A DNA stretch of 64,000 bases, from assembly GCA_025200525.1 (NCBI GenBank), contig CM045759.1, positions 1,488,001-1,552,000 of the forward strand. Reading direction: 5' to 3'. Both the position numbers and the translations under genes were made by a program. Of the stretch, positions 46,215-58,110 are shown piece by piece (the first letter of the stretch is position 1; each line of letters opens with the position of its first letter). The DNA is from Camellia lanceoleosa (Eukaryota; Streptophyta; Magnoliopsida; Ericales; Theaceae). The notes beneath the pieces are model-generated. The model was not told the origin of the DNA. It did not search any database and saw only the letters and a program-made list of their open reading frames with translations.

Positions 46215-46909
46215 TCATTCCATCAAAGTCAACGTTTGATGTGATCCACAAATCCAAAATGGATTTCGAATAACAAAAGTCGTGGTATAGTGTGGACATG
46301 AAAATTCATACTTTTTTACACCTTGGAAAATGTCAAAAAATTTGAATTCATGAACAGTAGCTTGTTCATTATTCTTGACCATGTTTGCTTTAAAAACATG
46401 ACTTTTACCGAATTGATTTTCATAATTATTTGGCAAAGTGGGTTGTTTTTCCATGTTAGCCATTAATGACTTATGAAAATCACCCATAGATATGCTATTT
46501 TCATGACTTGACTCTCTAAAAATTGGTTTTAAGACCCCCCAAGCCATGCATGGAACATTATTTTTAGCCAAATTTGGCTCAAAAACATGCTCTTTCATTA
46601 TGTTAATTTCATAATTTGGCTTTTTAAAAACGGACTCTTGAACCCCCGAGTCATTGATGAAATCAACTCTTTGCTTTTGCTATTTTCAACCATGAAAAAA
46701 TTCTGAAAAAATTCACCAATTCCAGCCATTAAAGCCTCAGTTAATGACTTGGTAGTGAGAGTTGATAACTCATCATTCCATTGGCGAATTTCCATATCAA
46801 ATTGATGAATTTCTCCAATTAAATGGTGTCTTTTTTCTTCCACCAAATAATATTGTAATAGATGAAAGTTTATTTCATTAAGAAAATGGATCTCTTCTTG
46901 AAAATTCAA
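46215..46909 (-). pseudogene. Two overlapping open frames of a probable LTR-element internal region
   Basis: Frames 46909-46598 (EIHQFDMEIRQWNDELSTLT) and 46598-46215 (FGKSHVFKANMVKNNEQATV) meet end to start at 46598. They share a KSHVFKAN/KEHVFEPN/KSPFLKSQ repeat-like phrase. They lie on the internal side of the LTR and primer-binding-like site at 46985-47846. I know no such protein family; the frames probably derive from the non-conserved internal part of a retrotransposon. Confidence 0.4.
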
Positions 46910-46984
46910 AATTTTTCTTTCACGCCAATATATTTCAAATTGACAAGTTCAAATGGCGAAATCCAAATCGTTTGTCATTTCTTA

Positions 46985-47011
46985 CACTTGGCAATCCCAT
47001 TGGTGTGCCAA
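46985..47011 (-). other. Primer-binding-site-like sequence next to an LTR
   Basis: Reading minus, the LTR end GCCAACA is followed after a few bases by TTTTTGGCACACCAATGGGA. This resembles the TTTGGCACGCCCAGTGGGAC-type tRNA primer site of some plant Ty3-like elements, with changes. Its position directly inside the LTR supports the reading. Confidence 0.45.
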
Positions 47012-47015
47012 AAAT

Positions 47016-47846
47016 TGTTGGCTTATTTTTCCTACGAAGGAAAATATTATAAATGCGAGCGTGCCAACAAGGATTGAAAAATCCTTACAGATTAAATTCA
47101 AGCCAATTATCAAGCGATTGTGTTAACAGTTCTTTCGCCTCAACAAAGAGGACTTCAAAATTGCCAAAGTGTAGAGAAAAGAAAAATTAAAAGAAGAATG
47201 AGGGAGACAGCGAAAGATGATTGAGTGAACAATCAAAGTAATAATTACTTACCTCCACTCCTATGCTTCGAAAAAGAAGTGCATTAAATGCTTCGAAAAT
47301 GAAATGCTGAAAATAAATGTTTCGAAATATAAATTTATGTTAAACTACTCTCAACATAAGGAAAATGACAATAAATATTGAAATCAATTGTCTTTGATTT
47401 GAATTCTAGATCTTTTACAAATATTTATAGACAAATATTTGTAGGAAAACTACCCACTATTTACAAACTACCCAATATTTGTAGGAAAACTACCCACTAT
47501 TTATTTGTAGGAAAACTACCCAATATTTATAGACAAATACAAATATTTATGAATGGCTATTTATAGACAAATATTTGTAGGAAAAAACTTCCAGCAATAT
47601 ATACCCAATAACCACCTAAAACTACTCACTTTTTCATCTTCATTCCCACAATGCCACATATTCCTCCATGTCTTCATAACTTCCTTTAACTTCCAATTAA
47701 TGCTCCATGTTCTCCACTTCATTCTCCATCATCTTTTCACATTTCATAACTTCTCATAACCTCCAAATGAATAAGAGGATGCTACATGTTCTGCAATTAT
47801 ATAAATAATAAATAATAATAAAAATTGTAGATTTATGGTGCCAACA
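47016..47846 (-). mobile_element. LTR (831 bases) of a truncated retrotransposon
   Basis: Ends TGTTGGC and GCCAACA form the short inverted repeat typical of LTRs. The primer-site-like sequence and internal frames follow on the left, which makes this the 5' LTR of a minus-strand element. No second LTR or pol region was found to the left, so the element is truncated near 46,200 or is a non-autonomous form. A minisatellite based on TATTTGTAGGAAAACTACCC lies inside (47418-47580). Confidence 0.55.
47418..47580 (+). repeat. Minisatellite of TATTTGTAGGAAAACTACCC units
   Basis: Irregular repeats of ATATTTGTAGGAAAACTACC, CACTATTTA and TTTATAGACAAATA units, about four to five copies, within the LTR. 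Confidence 0.75.
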
Positions 47847-47936
47847 AGTTAAATACTAAAATAATAAAATAAAATATGTAACTTTAAATTTTAATCTGCA
47901 TCACTACGAGATGAGTAGGAAAAATAATCTATAAAG

Positions 47937-48812
47937 TGGTGTTTATTTTGAAGGATTATTTCATGGGATTGGACTATTAATCCATCAATTATTTGGTTTA
48001 AAATTTTTGCATCGGACTATTAATCCCTCCAGACTAATAGTCCCAAATCCATTAGACTATTGTGTCTCATCGAGGGATTGGGACACAAATGGAGGGATAA
48101 GGGGGATATGAGATTAGGTGGTGAAATAGTCATTTTGACCCTCTACTATTTAATTATGTATTATATTTAGTAAAATTCAATAAAATGTAAATGTCTTAAT
48201 TTTAAAATAAAATAATTCTATTTAATTTTTATTGATGTTTTATTTATGTAATTTTTTATAGATATTTTATTGATGTTTTATTTTAAAATTTTGTTTATAT
48301 TTCATTTAATTTCATTATTTAAATTTTAATAGATGTTTTATTTAATTTCGTTATTTAATTATTATTTTTTTAAAACAAATTTATTTAAAATTTTAATTAA
48401 AAAATAACATATATTTTTATTAATATTTTATTTATTTAATTTATTTAATTTTTAAAAAATAAATTTATTTAATTGTGTAAAAAATAAAATAAAATAAAAT
48501 AAAATTTTATTTAATCTAGTTAAAATTAATTAAAATATTAAAGATATGTTTAATATTGCTATTACTTACTAAACAATTAAAAAAGGTAAAATAGTCATTT
48601 GAACATTTATTATTCTTCATAGTATTCCAAACAAACATAGGATTTATATCTTATTCAACCAAATAGTCATTTCTTGACATTTAATCCTATAACTAAACAA
48701 ACATGAGATATAAATTTAATCTAACCAAATAGTCCAAGGATAATATATCTCATGACTAATAGTCTGATGAGTTTTAATCCTTCCTTATTCAGTCTGTCTA
48801 AACAAACACACC
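47937..48812. mobile_element. Candidate AT-rich inverted-repeat transposon
   Basis: The left end GGTGTTTATTTTGAAGGATTA and the right end, read in reverse complement, GGTGTGTTTGTTTAGACAGA are similar. The inner phrase GACTATTAATCC pairs with GACTATTAGTCATG. TAAAG lies at both borders (47932-47936 and 48813-48817). The middle is very AT-rich and encodes nothing. Confidence 0.45.
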
Positions 48813-48852
48813 TAAAGACAATGGAGATCAATGAGGAGTTCTGCAAATGGAA

Positions 48853-49006
48853 AATGTTTGGGGACCCTAATTTTGTGGCTCAAAAGTGGCTCAAATGGTC
48901 AAAACGACGTCGTTTTGGCCATTTGAATGTTGTTTTGTACTTAAAACGACGTCGTTTTGGCCATTTGAGCCACTTTTGAGTCACAAAATTTGGACCCTCT
49001 AACATT
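48853..49006. mobile_element. Hairpin MITE with AACGACGTCGTT core, copy 2
   Basis: Arms of more than 50 bases: AATTTTGTGGCTCAAAAGTG pairs with CACTTTTGAGTCACAAAATT, then CTCAAATGG with CCATTTGAG. AAAACGACGTCGTTTT is present twice. The family also occurs at 13533-13670. Confidence 0.75.
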
Positions 49007-49433
49007 GTTGTTCTACATATTTGATTTGACCATTTTTTATTTTTTAAACAAAGAAAGTTGACCATTTACGGCTTATTTGGATTTTAGGCTTCTTTTGACA
49101 TGATGTCAAAAATATTTTTTTTGGTTTTTAATTTTTTTAAGTTATATTACTTTTTTATATTTTTATATATATATTTTTTTTTAAAAAAAAGTGAAAAAGT
49201 CAATTGTTAACCTATTTTTTAAAACAACTCTTACTTATTTAGTGTATATTTTAATTTTTAATGAAAAAATATAATAAAAAAAAATGGAAAGATGATGTGG
49301 GAAAAATAAATACACTTATCAAATAAATACATTAGTGCATTTCCAAACAACTCCTTAATCTCCCTTATTTTGGGGAAAAAAAATGATAAAGAAAAAAGTT
49401 TTCTTTTACTAAATGGAGGTTAATTATTATGTT

Positions 49434-50165
49434 TGTACGAGCACGAAATAATTCTTCTCGCATGATCCTGTTGATCAAGTTTTCGCTCCTCCAAACGTCG
49501 TCGCTTTACTTCTTGAAAACACAAATGTGAGCTAGTCGGCGGGTGTGTGCCGGAAACCCCTCCGATGCCTAAGTCAGCAACTAGACAATAGACAACAAGC
49601 TCTATCTCCTCTAAAGTAAGAATTGTGATTGTGATACCTGTCCATAAGTCTTGCTATGAGCTTTTATGGATTTCGCTTAGCACAATCCTAGTAGGACTCT
49701 TATTCCTCAATGCAGAGTCCTCCTAGGAATCATACTTCTGAACGATAATGCTTACTCTTCAACATCCTCCTGATTGCTTTAACCAAGTGAAATGGTCTTA
49801 CCTCAGTAGTATGACAAAAACAACCGAACTAATTTCGCTATACTTAGGTGGCAGCTTTAACCGTGCTTCACCTACCTCGGTTCCACCTTACTCTTACAAT
49901 TCTGCTCGGCGTGTCCACAATCGATGCCTTAGCTCAGTTACTGTCCAACTATACCTTGGACCAGAGTATATGGACCGAGCTATTTTACAGCCATCTCTTC
50001 AACTGAGGCAATTGTCACCATACTTAGACCGAGCTAAGAAAGCTAGGTCCAATTCACGAAGTCCTTTTTACTATGGCCCACTAACCAGCCCATTGTAATG
50101 TTTTCATAGCTCGGCCCAAATTTACACATTTTACCCTCTCAAAGTTGATGTTGATTAATCAACGA
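49434..50165 (+). mobile_element. GC-richer repeat segment, probable retroelement fragment
   Basis: This block has a higher GC content than its flanks and contains GTGTGTGCCGGAAACCCCTC followed by CGATGCCTAAGTCAG, a wording common in dispersed plant retroelement leaders. The 116-codon open frame 49748-50098 has no recognised domain. No terminal repeats were identified. Confidence 0.4.
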
Positions 50166-50497
50166 GACTAATCCGCTGACAAGAAATATGGAGTTTAGTT
50201 CCCTCCATGTTTATGTGAGTTTTTTGAATCTTTCTTGTTAGTTTAATTGTTTTGTATATTGATGACTACTTTCTTAAGGGAAATTTGGCTATAAACTTCA
50301 TTTACCTTTCTTTCATTGTTAAAAAGACTAAGAAAAAAATTATACTTTCTAAACCTCTTCATAATTATAAAGTCTTGCATAAATGACAAAATTTATTATT
50401 TAAATATTTTATCAGACTATTATACCCTCAACTAAATCTTTCCACCTTCTCCACCCACTTTTTTCCCACATTCTCTGTCTTTCTCCTCCCTCTCTCC

Positions 50498-50655
50498 CTT
50501 CTCTAACTCATTCAAGCTTTAGATTTGGAAGCTCAGTTACCACCTTTGGAACTCCTGCGTCGACCTCGCCAATGTCGCCAGCATCCAATCCTTTTCTGCC
50601 GCTCCTTCCGGCGAACACGCCATGCTTCGCCACGTCTCTGTTGATTTGTTCTTCC
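50498..50655 (+). pseudogene. Fragment of a ZIP4/SPO22-like meiotic gene with a premature stop
   Basis: One frame reads FSNSFKL, a TAG codon (50519-50521), then [17 protein letters not shown] and [12 protein letters not shown]. Plant ZIP4/SPO22 proteins have [23 protein letters not shown] and a KLRHVAADLL segment at this point of the N-terminal TPR region. The CAG-to-TAG change and the switch into a TATG microsatellite after DLFFL show a truncated non-functional piece. ZIP4 is a TPR scaffold for class I meiotic crossovers. No other exon is nearby. Confidence 0.6.
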
Positions 50656-51370
50656 TATGTATATGTGTATGTATGTATTTATATATATATGTGTGTGCAT
50701 GTCTGTATGTATATATGACTCATACATACATGTGTATATGTATATATGTATATATATCGGTAAGTGAGTTTATGTATGTATATTACGCGAAGGCTACGGC
50801 GGCGATTGTCATCGGACTCTGGCTATAGATATATACATATTTATATATATAGAGAGAGAGACAGATATGTTGATGTGCGATTATCATTTCCATCAATTTG
50901 AGGTTCAATATCGATCTAGTGTTCTAGATCAACGCTGTCGCGGTATTCTAGGAGACGACAAAGGCATGTTTGGTGGAGTTATTTGGTTATACATGTTTTT
51001 TTTAAACACAGATATGAGTTTTGAATATATATGTATATGTATATATTTGTGTGTATGAGTGTTGTTGAATACATGTATTCTTTGAAATCAAAAGATAGAG
51101 AAATATTTAGATATGTTTTCTTAAATGACTACCTCAGTCAGATTATGATTATGTTGATATTTGGATATTTTTATTTAGTTTTTGATCTGTGTGTTTTGTA
51201 GTTATATATCCTTGTAATATAGATTTGTGTTTTTACTGGTTTTTGAATTGATCTGTTTATTCTCAGCTTGTTCAATGGATGATCGACCTATTAAAATGGA
51301 TGATCTATTCAATTTCTCTCTCTTTCTCTTTCTCTGATAAAAATCTCTCTAATCAGAATTTCACACAGAA
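50656..51370. other. TATG microsatellite and unassigned sequence
   Basis: TATGTGTATGTATG-type repeats at 50655-50765, a short GC-rich stretch at 50786-50822 of unknown origin, then AT-rich sequence. No gene is supported. Confidence 0.5.
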
Positions 51371-51705
51371 ATTTTACTCTGATTAAAAACATGTTGATTT
51401 GTTTAAAAATATAAAATTTTACTTTGAATCATAGTAAACTTTACTCTGATTCAAAATAAAATTGTACTCTGAATCATAATAAAGTTTACTATGATTCAAA
51501 GTAAAACTTTACTCTGAAATTTTACTTTGGTTAAAAATATGTTGATTTACTTGACAATATAAAATTTTATTTTGAATCATAGTAAACTTTACTCTGATTC
51601 AGAGTAAAATTTTACTCTGAATTAGAGTAAAGTTTACTGTGATTTTTACTTTGAATCAGAGTAAAGTTTACTATGATTCAAAGTAAAATTTTACTCTAAA
51701 ATACA
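51371..51705. repeat. Palindromic array in two 148-base units
   Basis: Units starting near 51371 and 51519 share TTTTACTTTGAATCATAGTA-like modules. GTAAACTTTACTCTGATTCA and its inverse TGAATCAGAGTAAAGTTTAC alternate, so nearly every 22-base module is followed by its own inverted copy. No terminal duplication was seen. Confidence 0.8.
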
Positions 51706-53350
51706 CTATGAAGATGACTTAATAAGAGAGCTGATAGATATGAGAGTAATATAGTAAAAGAAACAAGTTTTAAAATATTAGAAGCTTTTGAAAATACCTA
51801 TATAATTCTTGTCATTTTGAAAGATAAATTAGATAGTGAGGGGTCTATCACCAAATCCCCCTTTTCTTAAACTTAATTTCTTTCATAATTAGAATGTGAT
51901 GTATGTTTTTATGATATTTCTAATTTATCTTCATTATATATATATAGAAAAGATATAATACTGCTATTAGCACATCATTAATTATTTTGGACCTTATATT
52001 TTTTAGTATTTTTTTATTACAATAATGACCTCAAATGAAATTACTAAAAAGGACATCAATAATTTTGGGACGCCTCATCTCACAATTAAGCCACACACCC
52101 ACCATATCATGAGTTTTGATTTATGAGAGCACCCACCTTCTTCACCACCCATCCATCTTCCTCAAATCACACCTTCAAAACCTACCCACTTTCAAAATTT
52201 TGAAAACCCTTTAGCAGTAATATTCCAGCGACAGCGATGGCAACCATTTGATTACATATATTTCTTGGGCAATAACAATGAGCGGAAGTTTTTTCGACAA
52301 TTACAACTTCATAAGACGAGAGGAATACAACAATAGAAACTCATAAGAGATTCATAGCTTTGATGGTATTCTTAACTCAAAGAAGATTGACTTTGTAATG
52401 ATAAGTTTCTTGAAAAAAATAACAAAAATAATAAAAATTATTCGTCATTTTTTTCAGGACTGAACTTGCGAATATATTATCGAAATTCAAAAAAATAGGC
52501 CTAACGTTGTTTATTTGTTTGGAAACAGGTAACCGACCATTTCTTATTTGTTCGGGAATAGAAAATCGAAGCAGCAACCGAAACAGACAAACAAAGGAAG
52601 TCGGACCACCCTTGGGTGGTTAACCAATCGGTTGACTAAGGAGTCGACTGGTGGGTGAAATCCTGCCTAATTTTACTCACATAGAGAGCATACAAAATAC
52701 AGTGAGGCCATGGATAAATGATAAAAAAACCAATCAGAAAAGTATAAAAGTGGATTGTGTTGTGTGTATGAAAAAAGATTAAAAAAAAAAAAAAAATCAA
52801 ACGAATTGGTAAACCTCGTAATAAAGTAGAGAAAAAACTTCTTAATCACTACAAAAAAAAATTCACTAGTTTTGGAAGGTTCCACCGTCATGAGTTTTGT
52901 TAGGATTTTGGGAGAAAGAATTTTTTTGGTGTGGAAGTGTGGTGATATGCATTTGAATGGATTGAATATTTTTGTAAGGATAATTTTGATATTATTTGGA
53001 GGAAAAAAGAGATTTTAAAGAATTTTATAATTTATAAGTAGAGATCCAAATGAATAAAAGATTTAAAATAATTAGTGGAGTACTAATAATCACACTCGAA
53101 ATATAAGCTACCGCTGATTAGGGGGTTGTTTGGGGCACTTTTTATCTTTTTGGACCAAAAAGTTGAGAAAAAAAATATGGTTGTTTGGGTTAACTTTTTG
53201 ACTTTTTACAAAAAAAAAATGTATTAAAAAATTATATAAATTAGTGTGTAGGAGAAGGTAGGGAGAGTAGTAGTACGACCAACCGTCTTGGGCAGAGGCA
53301 ATTGACATAAGGAATGGTTGCCTCATTTGCGGGCATTGCATTGGACTGTG
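51706..53350. other. AT-rich intergenic stretch; no gene seen
   Basis: Near 52570-52660 there is a GC-richer phrase with GGTTAACCAATCGGTTGACT and GAGTCGACTGGTGGG, resembling 16960-17020 (CCGGTTAGCC). These may be fragments of one dispersed repeat. Otherwise nothing is recognised. Confidence 0.45.
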
Positions 53351-53354
53351 ATGT

Positions 53355-53665
53355 TCAGTCCGTCGGGGCCCAGCACGGGTCCCTGTTTGCTAATCGAAAC
53401 TATTCAATGTGTACAACTCGTCGATTATTATATGTTTATAAAAAATCACGTTGATCGAATATCGATAGCTATCTGATCGGATTGGTTTTTCTTCAATTGT
53501 TAACTATAACACCATCCTTTTTTTTATACAAAACTGATTTGATTATATAGTTAAGGATATTCGATCAACGTGATTTTTATAGGCATATAGTACTCGACGA
53601 GTTCTACACATTGAATGGTTCAGATTATCAAAACAGGATCCATGATGGCTCCCCCATAGGCCGAA
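53355..53665. mobile_element. Inverted-repeat MITE with about 130-base arms
   Basis: ATTCAATGTGTACAACTCGTCG, then ATATGTTTATAAAAAATCACG and TTGATCGAATATC on the left, pair with GATATTCGATCAACGTGATT and CGACGAGTTCTACACATTGAAT on the right. The outer ends GGGGCCCAGCACGGGTCC and GGATCCATGATGGCTCCCC also pair. The loop is about 60 bases. Target duplication unclear. Confidence 0.75.
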
Positions 53666-54920
53666 CAATAACGTGCTTTTTGTGCAATATGACTGTACAA
53701 TTTTTTAAAAAAAATTAGCTTCACTTGTGGACATCAGACTGAGTTTTATTATTTTTTTGTGTAAAATTAATTTTTTTATTATTTTTTTTGGTGAATAGTG
53801 ATAATTTTTTTATAACTTTTTAACTTTTTAAATTATTTTGAAGATGACAAATCAGGCCTAGATACGAGAGCATTAATTGCCAATTGAGGAACAAATTCTT
53901 GTAACCATTATTGCTCGTGAATAAATAGCCAACAAAATTAGGCAACCAAGCTGATAATTTTTATTTATTTATTTATTTTTTTGGATAAATTACATCTAAT
54001 ATTTGAGAAATTACATTGACTTCCTTGTCATTGTAATTATTTGGATGCAATTAACATTGGTATAAAAAAAAAAATATTGAATTCATGCACTTTCTCTCTT
54101 TTTTTTTTTACTTTGCTTTACATCTTATATATATATATATTTTTTCCCTTCCTTTACTTTTTTATTTTTAATATAAATTTTTTTATTTTTCTATCAGGAG
54201 TTGTTGTCTTTTTATATAAGTAGGGAAGTTTGTGAAATGACACTAATAATCACAAGAGTGAAAATATAATTTTTTAAACTCCAAGAGGTAATATGTGTTA
54301 AATCTAAATCTCAAAAGATATCAGTGTAATTTATCCATTTTTTATTTTTTATATAAGTTGTATTATCAAAGAGGGTGGGTGCAGAAAATATTTAATCAAT
54401 GTTGCCACAAAAAAAAGCTAGCACATAGTTATAGCTTCCCATCTGTGACAATTTATTTCCATTATAATGGCCATGTTTGGAAAATTTGTTATTTTAGTAA
54501 ATTAATTTTTTTATGTTTAGAAAGATGATTAGATTTTTATTATAATTGAATGTGATGTTTTTAAAAGAAAAAATAAAATAATTATAAATTTAATGTGATA
54601 TTTTATTAATTATTTTAATTTATTGTATCTTATGGTAAATCTCAGTCATAAAAAATTCCTAAACCCACTTTTCAAACAGGCCAATGTCAATCTGCTAGCC
54701 AGGCTGGGAATCACTGAAGAAGGAAACATGCAAACAAATACACAGACATCACGTCCTCCATTGCTTTTATTTTTAGATCTTGAATTTGTGAGTGGTTTGT
54801 AGAATGAAAAGAAAAGTAGTGGTGGTAGAGATGGTGACCACAGTGGTAGTTTGGCGGAGTGGTGGAGGCAATAATGATTGTTGTGCAAGTTTATTTCTAT
54901 ACTTGGTGCAATTTTTTATT
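53666..54920. other. AT-rich intergenic stretch; no gene seen
   Basis: Phrases at 53985-54010 and 54285-54335 (ATAAATTACATCTAATATTTG, and ATATCAGTGTAATTTATCC) form an inverted pair similar to the termini of the Mutator-like elements at 2641 and 10183. They suggest a decayed element of about 350 bases between them. No coding exon seen. Confidence 0.45.
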
Positions 54921-55160
54921 GGCGCCGTTTGAGAGGAGAGGTTTGGAATTTTTTTGGTTAAAATATTTAAAAAAAACAAAAAAGGTTTTTTAGCCTCATA
55001 AGACAAAATATCATATCCAACATATAATAATTATATTCTATCTCTCACAAAAAAGTCAAAAAAATTAAAAGTCTTTTCCAAATCAGACATTTTAGCCCCA
55101 GACTAAAATAACCAAAAAAAATCAAAAAATCAAAAAGTCAACCCACTTCCCAAACGAAGC
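54921..55160. mobile_element. Tourist-like MITE, copy 3, reverse orientation
   Basis: Reads as the reverse complement of 45329-45559: CTCTCACAAAAAAGTCAAAA, TTTTAGCCCCAGACTAAAATA, GTCAACCCACTTCCCAAACG and a terminal GAAGC. The left end, GGCGCCGTTTGAGAGG, is diverged. Confidence 0.65.
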
Positions 55161-56883
55161 TATTATGTATAGTTATACTAACAAATATTTTTAATCTATA
55201 GTGTAATTATTTTCTAACTATCATACCGATTTGTAATTTGTCCAAAAAAAAACATGATAATATTCATCAGATGTCAAAATATCATTTTTTCTGTTATGAA
55301 ACATTTATGAATTTCGAATTTATAAATAAATTTGTGAAAGAAAAATAGAAAGAAAAATTACAAATCAATAATATCTTCACAAAATATTTACAAATTCATG
55401 AAATAATATATAATTTTAATTACTAAAACTAATATAAAGTTTACCATTTATTTGAATTTTTTTTAGAGTAATGATATATAAATAAAAAATTCATATAGAA
55501 TTTTTATACATAATGATATGACTAAATGGTGACCTTTTATTTTAAAATAAAATATACATAAAGACGTTTTATATTTACAATAATGCCGTTATTACATCAT
55601 TCTTGTGGTATTTTTTTTTTTAATTATAAACAGCGTTTTTCTTTTTTTTAAAAAAACATGCATAAAATCCAATTTTCCCAAAATAAAATGAAAGAGATTT
55701 GCAAAAATTAAAAAAAGAAAAACTTGTTTCATTTCACAAATTTCTACACAAATCAATATTCAAACACAGTTTAAAGTGATGTTGACAAGATCAAGTAAAC
55801 GGATTTTTTTACCTGAGAGAGCATGTACGGATTTTACCATTAGCTCGATTGTTGCGGACTTAGCCAATAGAGAGAGAGATTTCAGACAGCTCTGATCGAA
55901 TCGAACAAAGCCAAAACCTGTGAGCAGTACCTGCTTTTTTGCAGCAGTCTGCCGTTTGATGCTCTCTCTACATTGCATGCAAGCTTGTTTTTTTTATCAT
56001 TTCATTTTTTTTTTTGGTTTGGTTGAACCCCACACACATTGCATTATTTCTTTTTCTCTGGGTTTGTTGATTCAATTCACTTCACTTCAATTCAATTAAT
56101 ACCCAAAAAAAAATTAAAAAAATGGTGTGACAGGTAACAACCACCAGCACATCTCTTTCTATCTTTATCTACCCTCCACCATGGAGAGGACCATAACATA
56201 TGGTTGGTGAGGTTTGTTTAGAAATATATTATTTTAGTAATTTTTTAATTTTTTATAAAAAAATGTAAAAAAATTAAAAAAAATGATGTGATAATTTATA
56301 GTGATTTTTTAACTAAAATAATTAACTTTTGAATACGTTCCGAGTTTCCAATTGGATGAGAAAGTGTAATTTCTTCAAAACTTGACTTCTTTCATGGCAA
56401 AATGACTTTTAGCTCATTTGGTATGATTTCAACCTCTTTTATGAAAAGGATAAATTTTACTTTTATCTTTTAAATTATAGTTATTCATTTTTTATTATTC
56501 TTAAACTAACATTTTATCTATTTAATTTTTGAAATTTTGTATTTCAATTCATATGGTTCGATTGAAGACGGTCAATCCAAGTCAATAATTGTAAAAACCT
56601 AACATAATGGATAAAATAATAAATTTACAGTTAGAGAACTTAAATCATGTAAACAAAAACTCATTTTCTTACCTATAATATATTAGATAACTTACACTCT
56701 ACAAAAGCACTCATATTCTTCTTCATACCACATTTTAAAATAGTGAATAAAAAAAGTGACTGTTTGATTATATGGTTTAAATCGTTCAAATTTTAAAATA
56801 TATTTTGTGTCCATAAAATTAGGTTTCAAAAATTACTGATTTGGACAGCTTTCTCAAATTTAACCATATTTGTTAAAATAAAA

Positions 56884-56931
<48 letters not shown>

Positions 56932-57284
56932 CTCTAGGGACGAACTGGGTCCCTTCGTCGCTGCATGAACCAGTCTTCATTCACCATCGCCGCCTCTCAT
57001 CTCCTCTATTTTATAATCTTTTTTCTTCTACCCTAGATCTCTTTTTCTCTCATACATGGCGTTGGATTTTAGAGATGAACTGGGTAGCGGTAATAGGGGT
57101 TTGGGGGTTTGATGCGATGGTGTTCGACTAGTTCATGGTGACGCTAGTTATGGTAATGGCAAAGCCTGAGAAAGAATGATGGAGAGGGAGTAAGAAAGGT
57201 TGTCGACGGTGAAGGGCCGTCGACAATTGCAGGGGTTGCCAAAAGAAGAAAAGTTAGGAGTCTAAAGAATAGGCATATAGTTAG
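55161..57284. other. Intergenic stretch; no gene recognised
   Basis: AT-rich, with a GA microsatellite at about 56888-56930. The following 56940-57240 is GC-richer and contains two GGGACGAACTGGGT/AGATGAACTGGGT phrases and a GTCGACGGTGAAGGGCCGTCGAC palindrome, but no open frame of interest. Confidence 0.45.
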
Positions 57285-57945
57285 TATTAATGTGGAAGTT
57301 CAAAAAGAAGCTGAGGGTTTCAATTATGTGAGTGGGAAGTCCAAAAGAACATTTTGCAACACGCATTAAAAAATGTCGATAGTTCCCAACCTTGCCCTTT
57401 CTCTCTTGTTTAGATTATTAATGTGGGGGTTCAAAAAGAAGATGAGGGTAGAAGTGTAAAAATGGCCCGCAGTCCGTGGGTTGCCCGAAGCTCGTCTACG
57501 GTTCGTGGTAAGCCCCGAGCCCAACTCGAGACCCTAGGCCAGGACTTGAGTCTGAGCTTGAGCCATCATTTTAAAACCTGACCCAGCCCGTTGGCCCGCT
57601 TAAGGCCCGCTTAAGGCTCGGCCTACCCCGAGGCCTGATATATTTTTTAGTAGAAAATAATAAAATTTTGGTAGAAAATTTAAAAAAAAAAATATTTAGG
57701 CCCGTCCAAACCCGAATACCCCCTGGGCCTAATTTTCTGACTCATGACCTGATCCGAATTTTGACGGGAGCCCGTGAGACTTGACATGGGTCAGGCCGGG
57801 CCAAATTTACACCCTTAAATGAGGGTTTCAATTATGTGAGTAGAAAGTTCAAAATAAATAAATAAAAACATTTAGCAACATGCAAAAAAAAAAATTGTCG
57901 AGAGTTCCCAATCCTGCCCCTTCTCCCTGATTTAGATTGTTGTGG
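57285..57945. repeat. Tandem duplication of a 130-base unit; second copy holds a MITE
   Basis: Copy 1 (57285-57414) and copy 2 (57415-57448 plus 57826-57945) share TTCAAAAAGAAG.TGAGGG, TTTCAATTATGTGAGT, TTGCAACACGCA or TTAGCAACATGCA, AGAGTTCCCAA or ATAGTTCCCAA, CCTGCCC and CTTGTTTAGATT or CTGATTTAGATT. Copy 1 preserves the site that is interrupted in copy 2. Confidence 0.85.
57449..57817. mobile_element. hAT-like MITE (TAAGGGTGTAAATTTGGCCC)
   Basis: The right end, read in reverse complement, is TAAGGGTGTAAATTTGGCCC; the left end is TAGAAGTGTAAAAATGGCCC. Flanks GATGAGGG (57441-57448) and AATGAGGG (57818-57825) form an 8-bp duplication with one change. The interior is rich in GGCCCGC/GCGGGCC-like phrases. 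Insertion is proved by the uninterrupted neighbouring tandem copy. Confidence 0.85.
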
Positions 57946-58056
57946 ATGTAAATTACAATTTGTATTTAAAAAAAAAAATTCAACTTTTTGCCAAGTGATC
58001 AAATGCAAAATTCAACTTGTACACCATTGACATTTTGGTAAACTTCAATTCTACCT

Positions 58057-58059
<3 letters not shown>

Positions 58060-58110
<51 letters not shown>

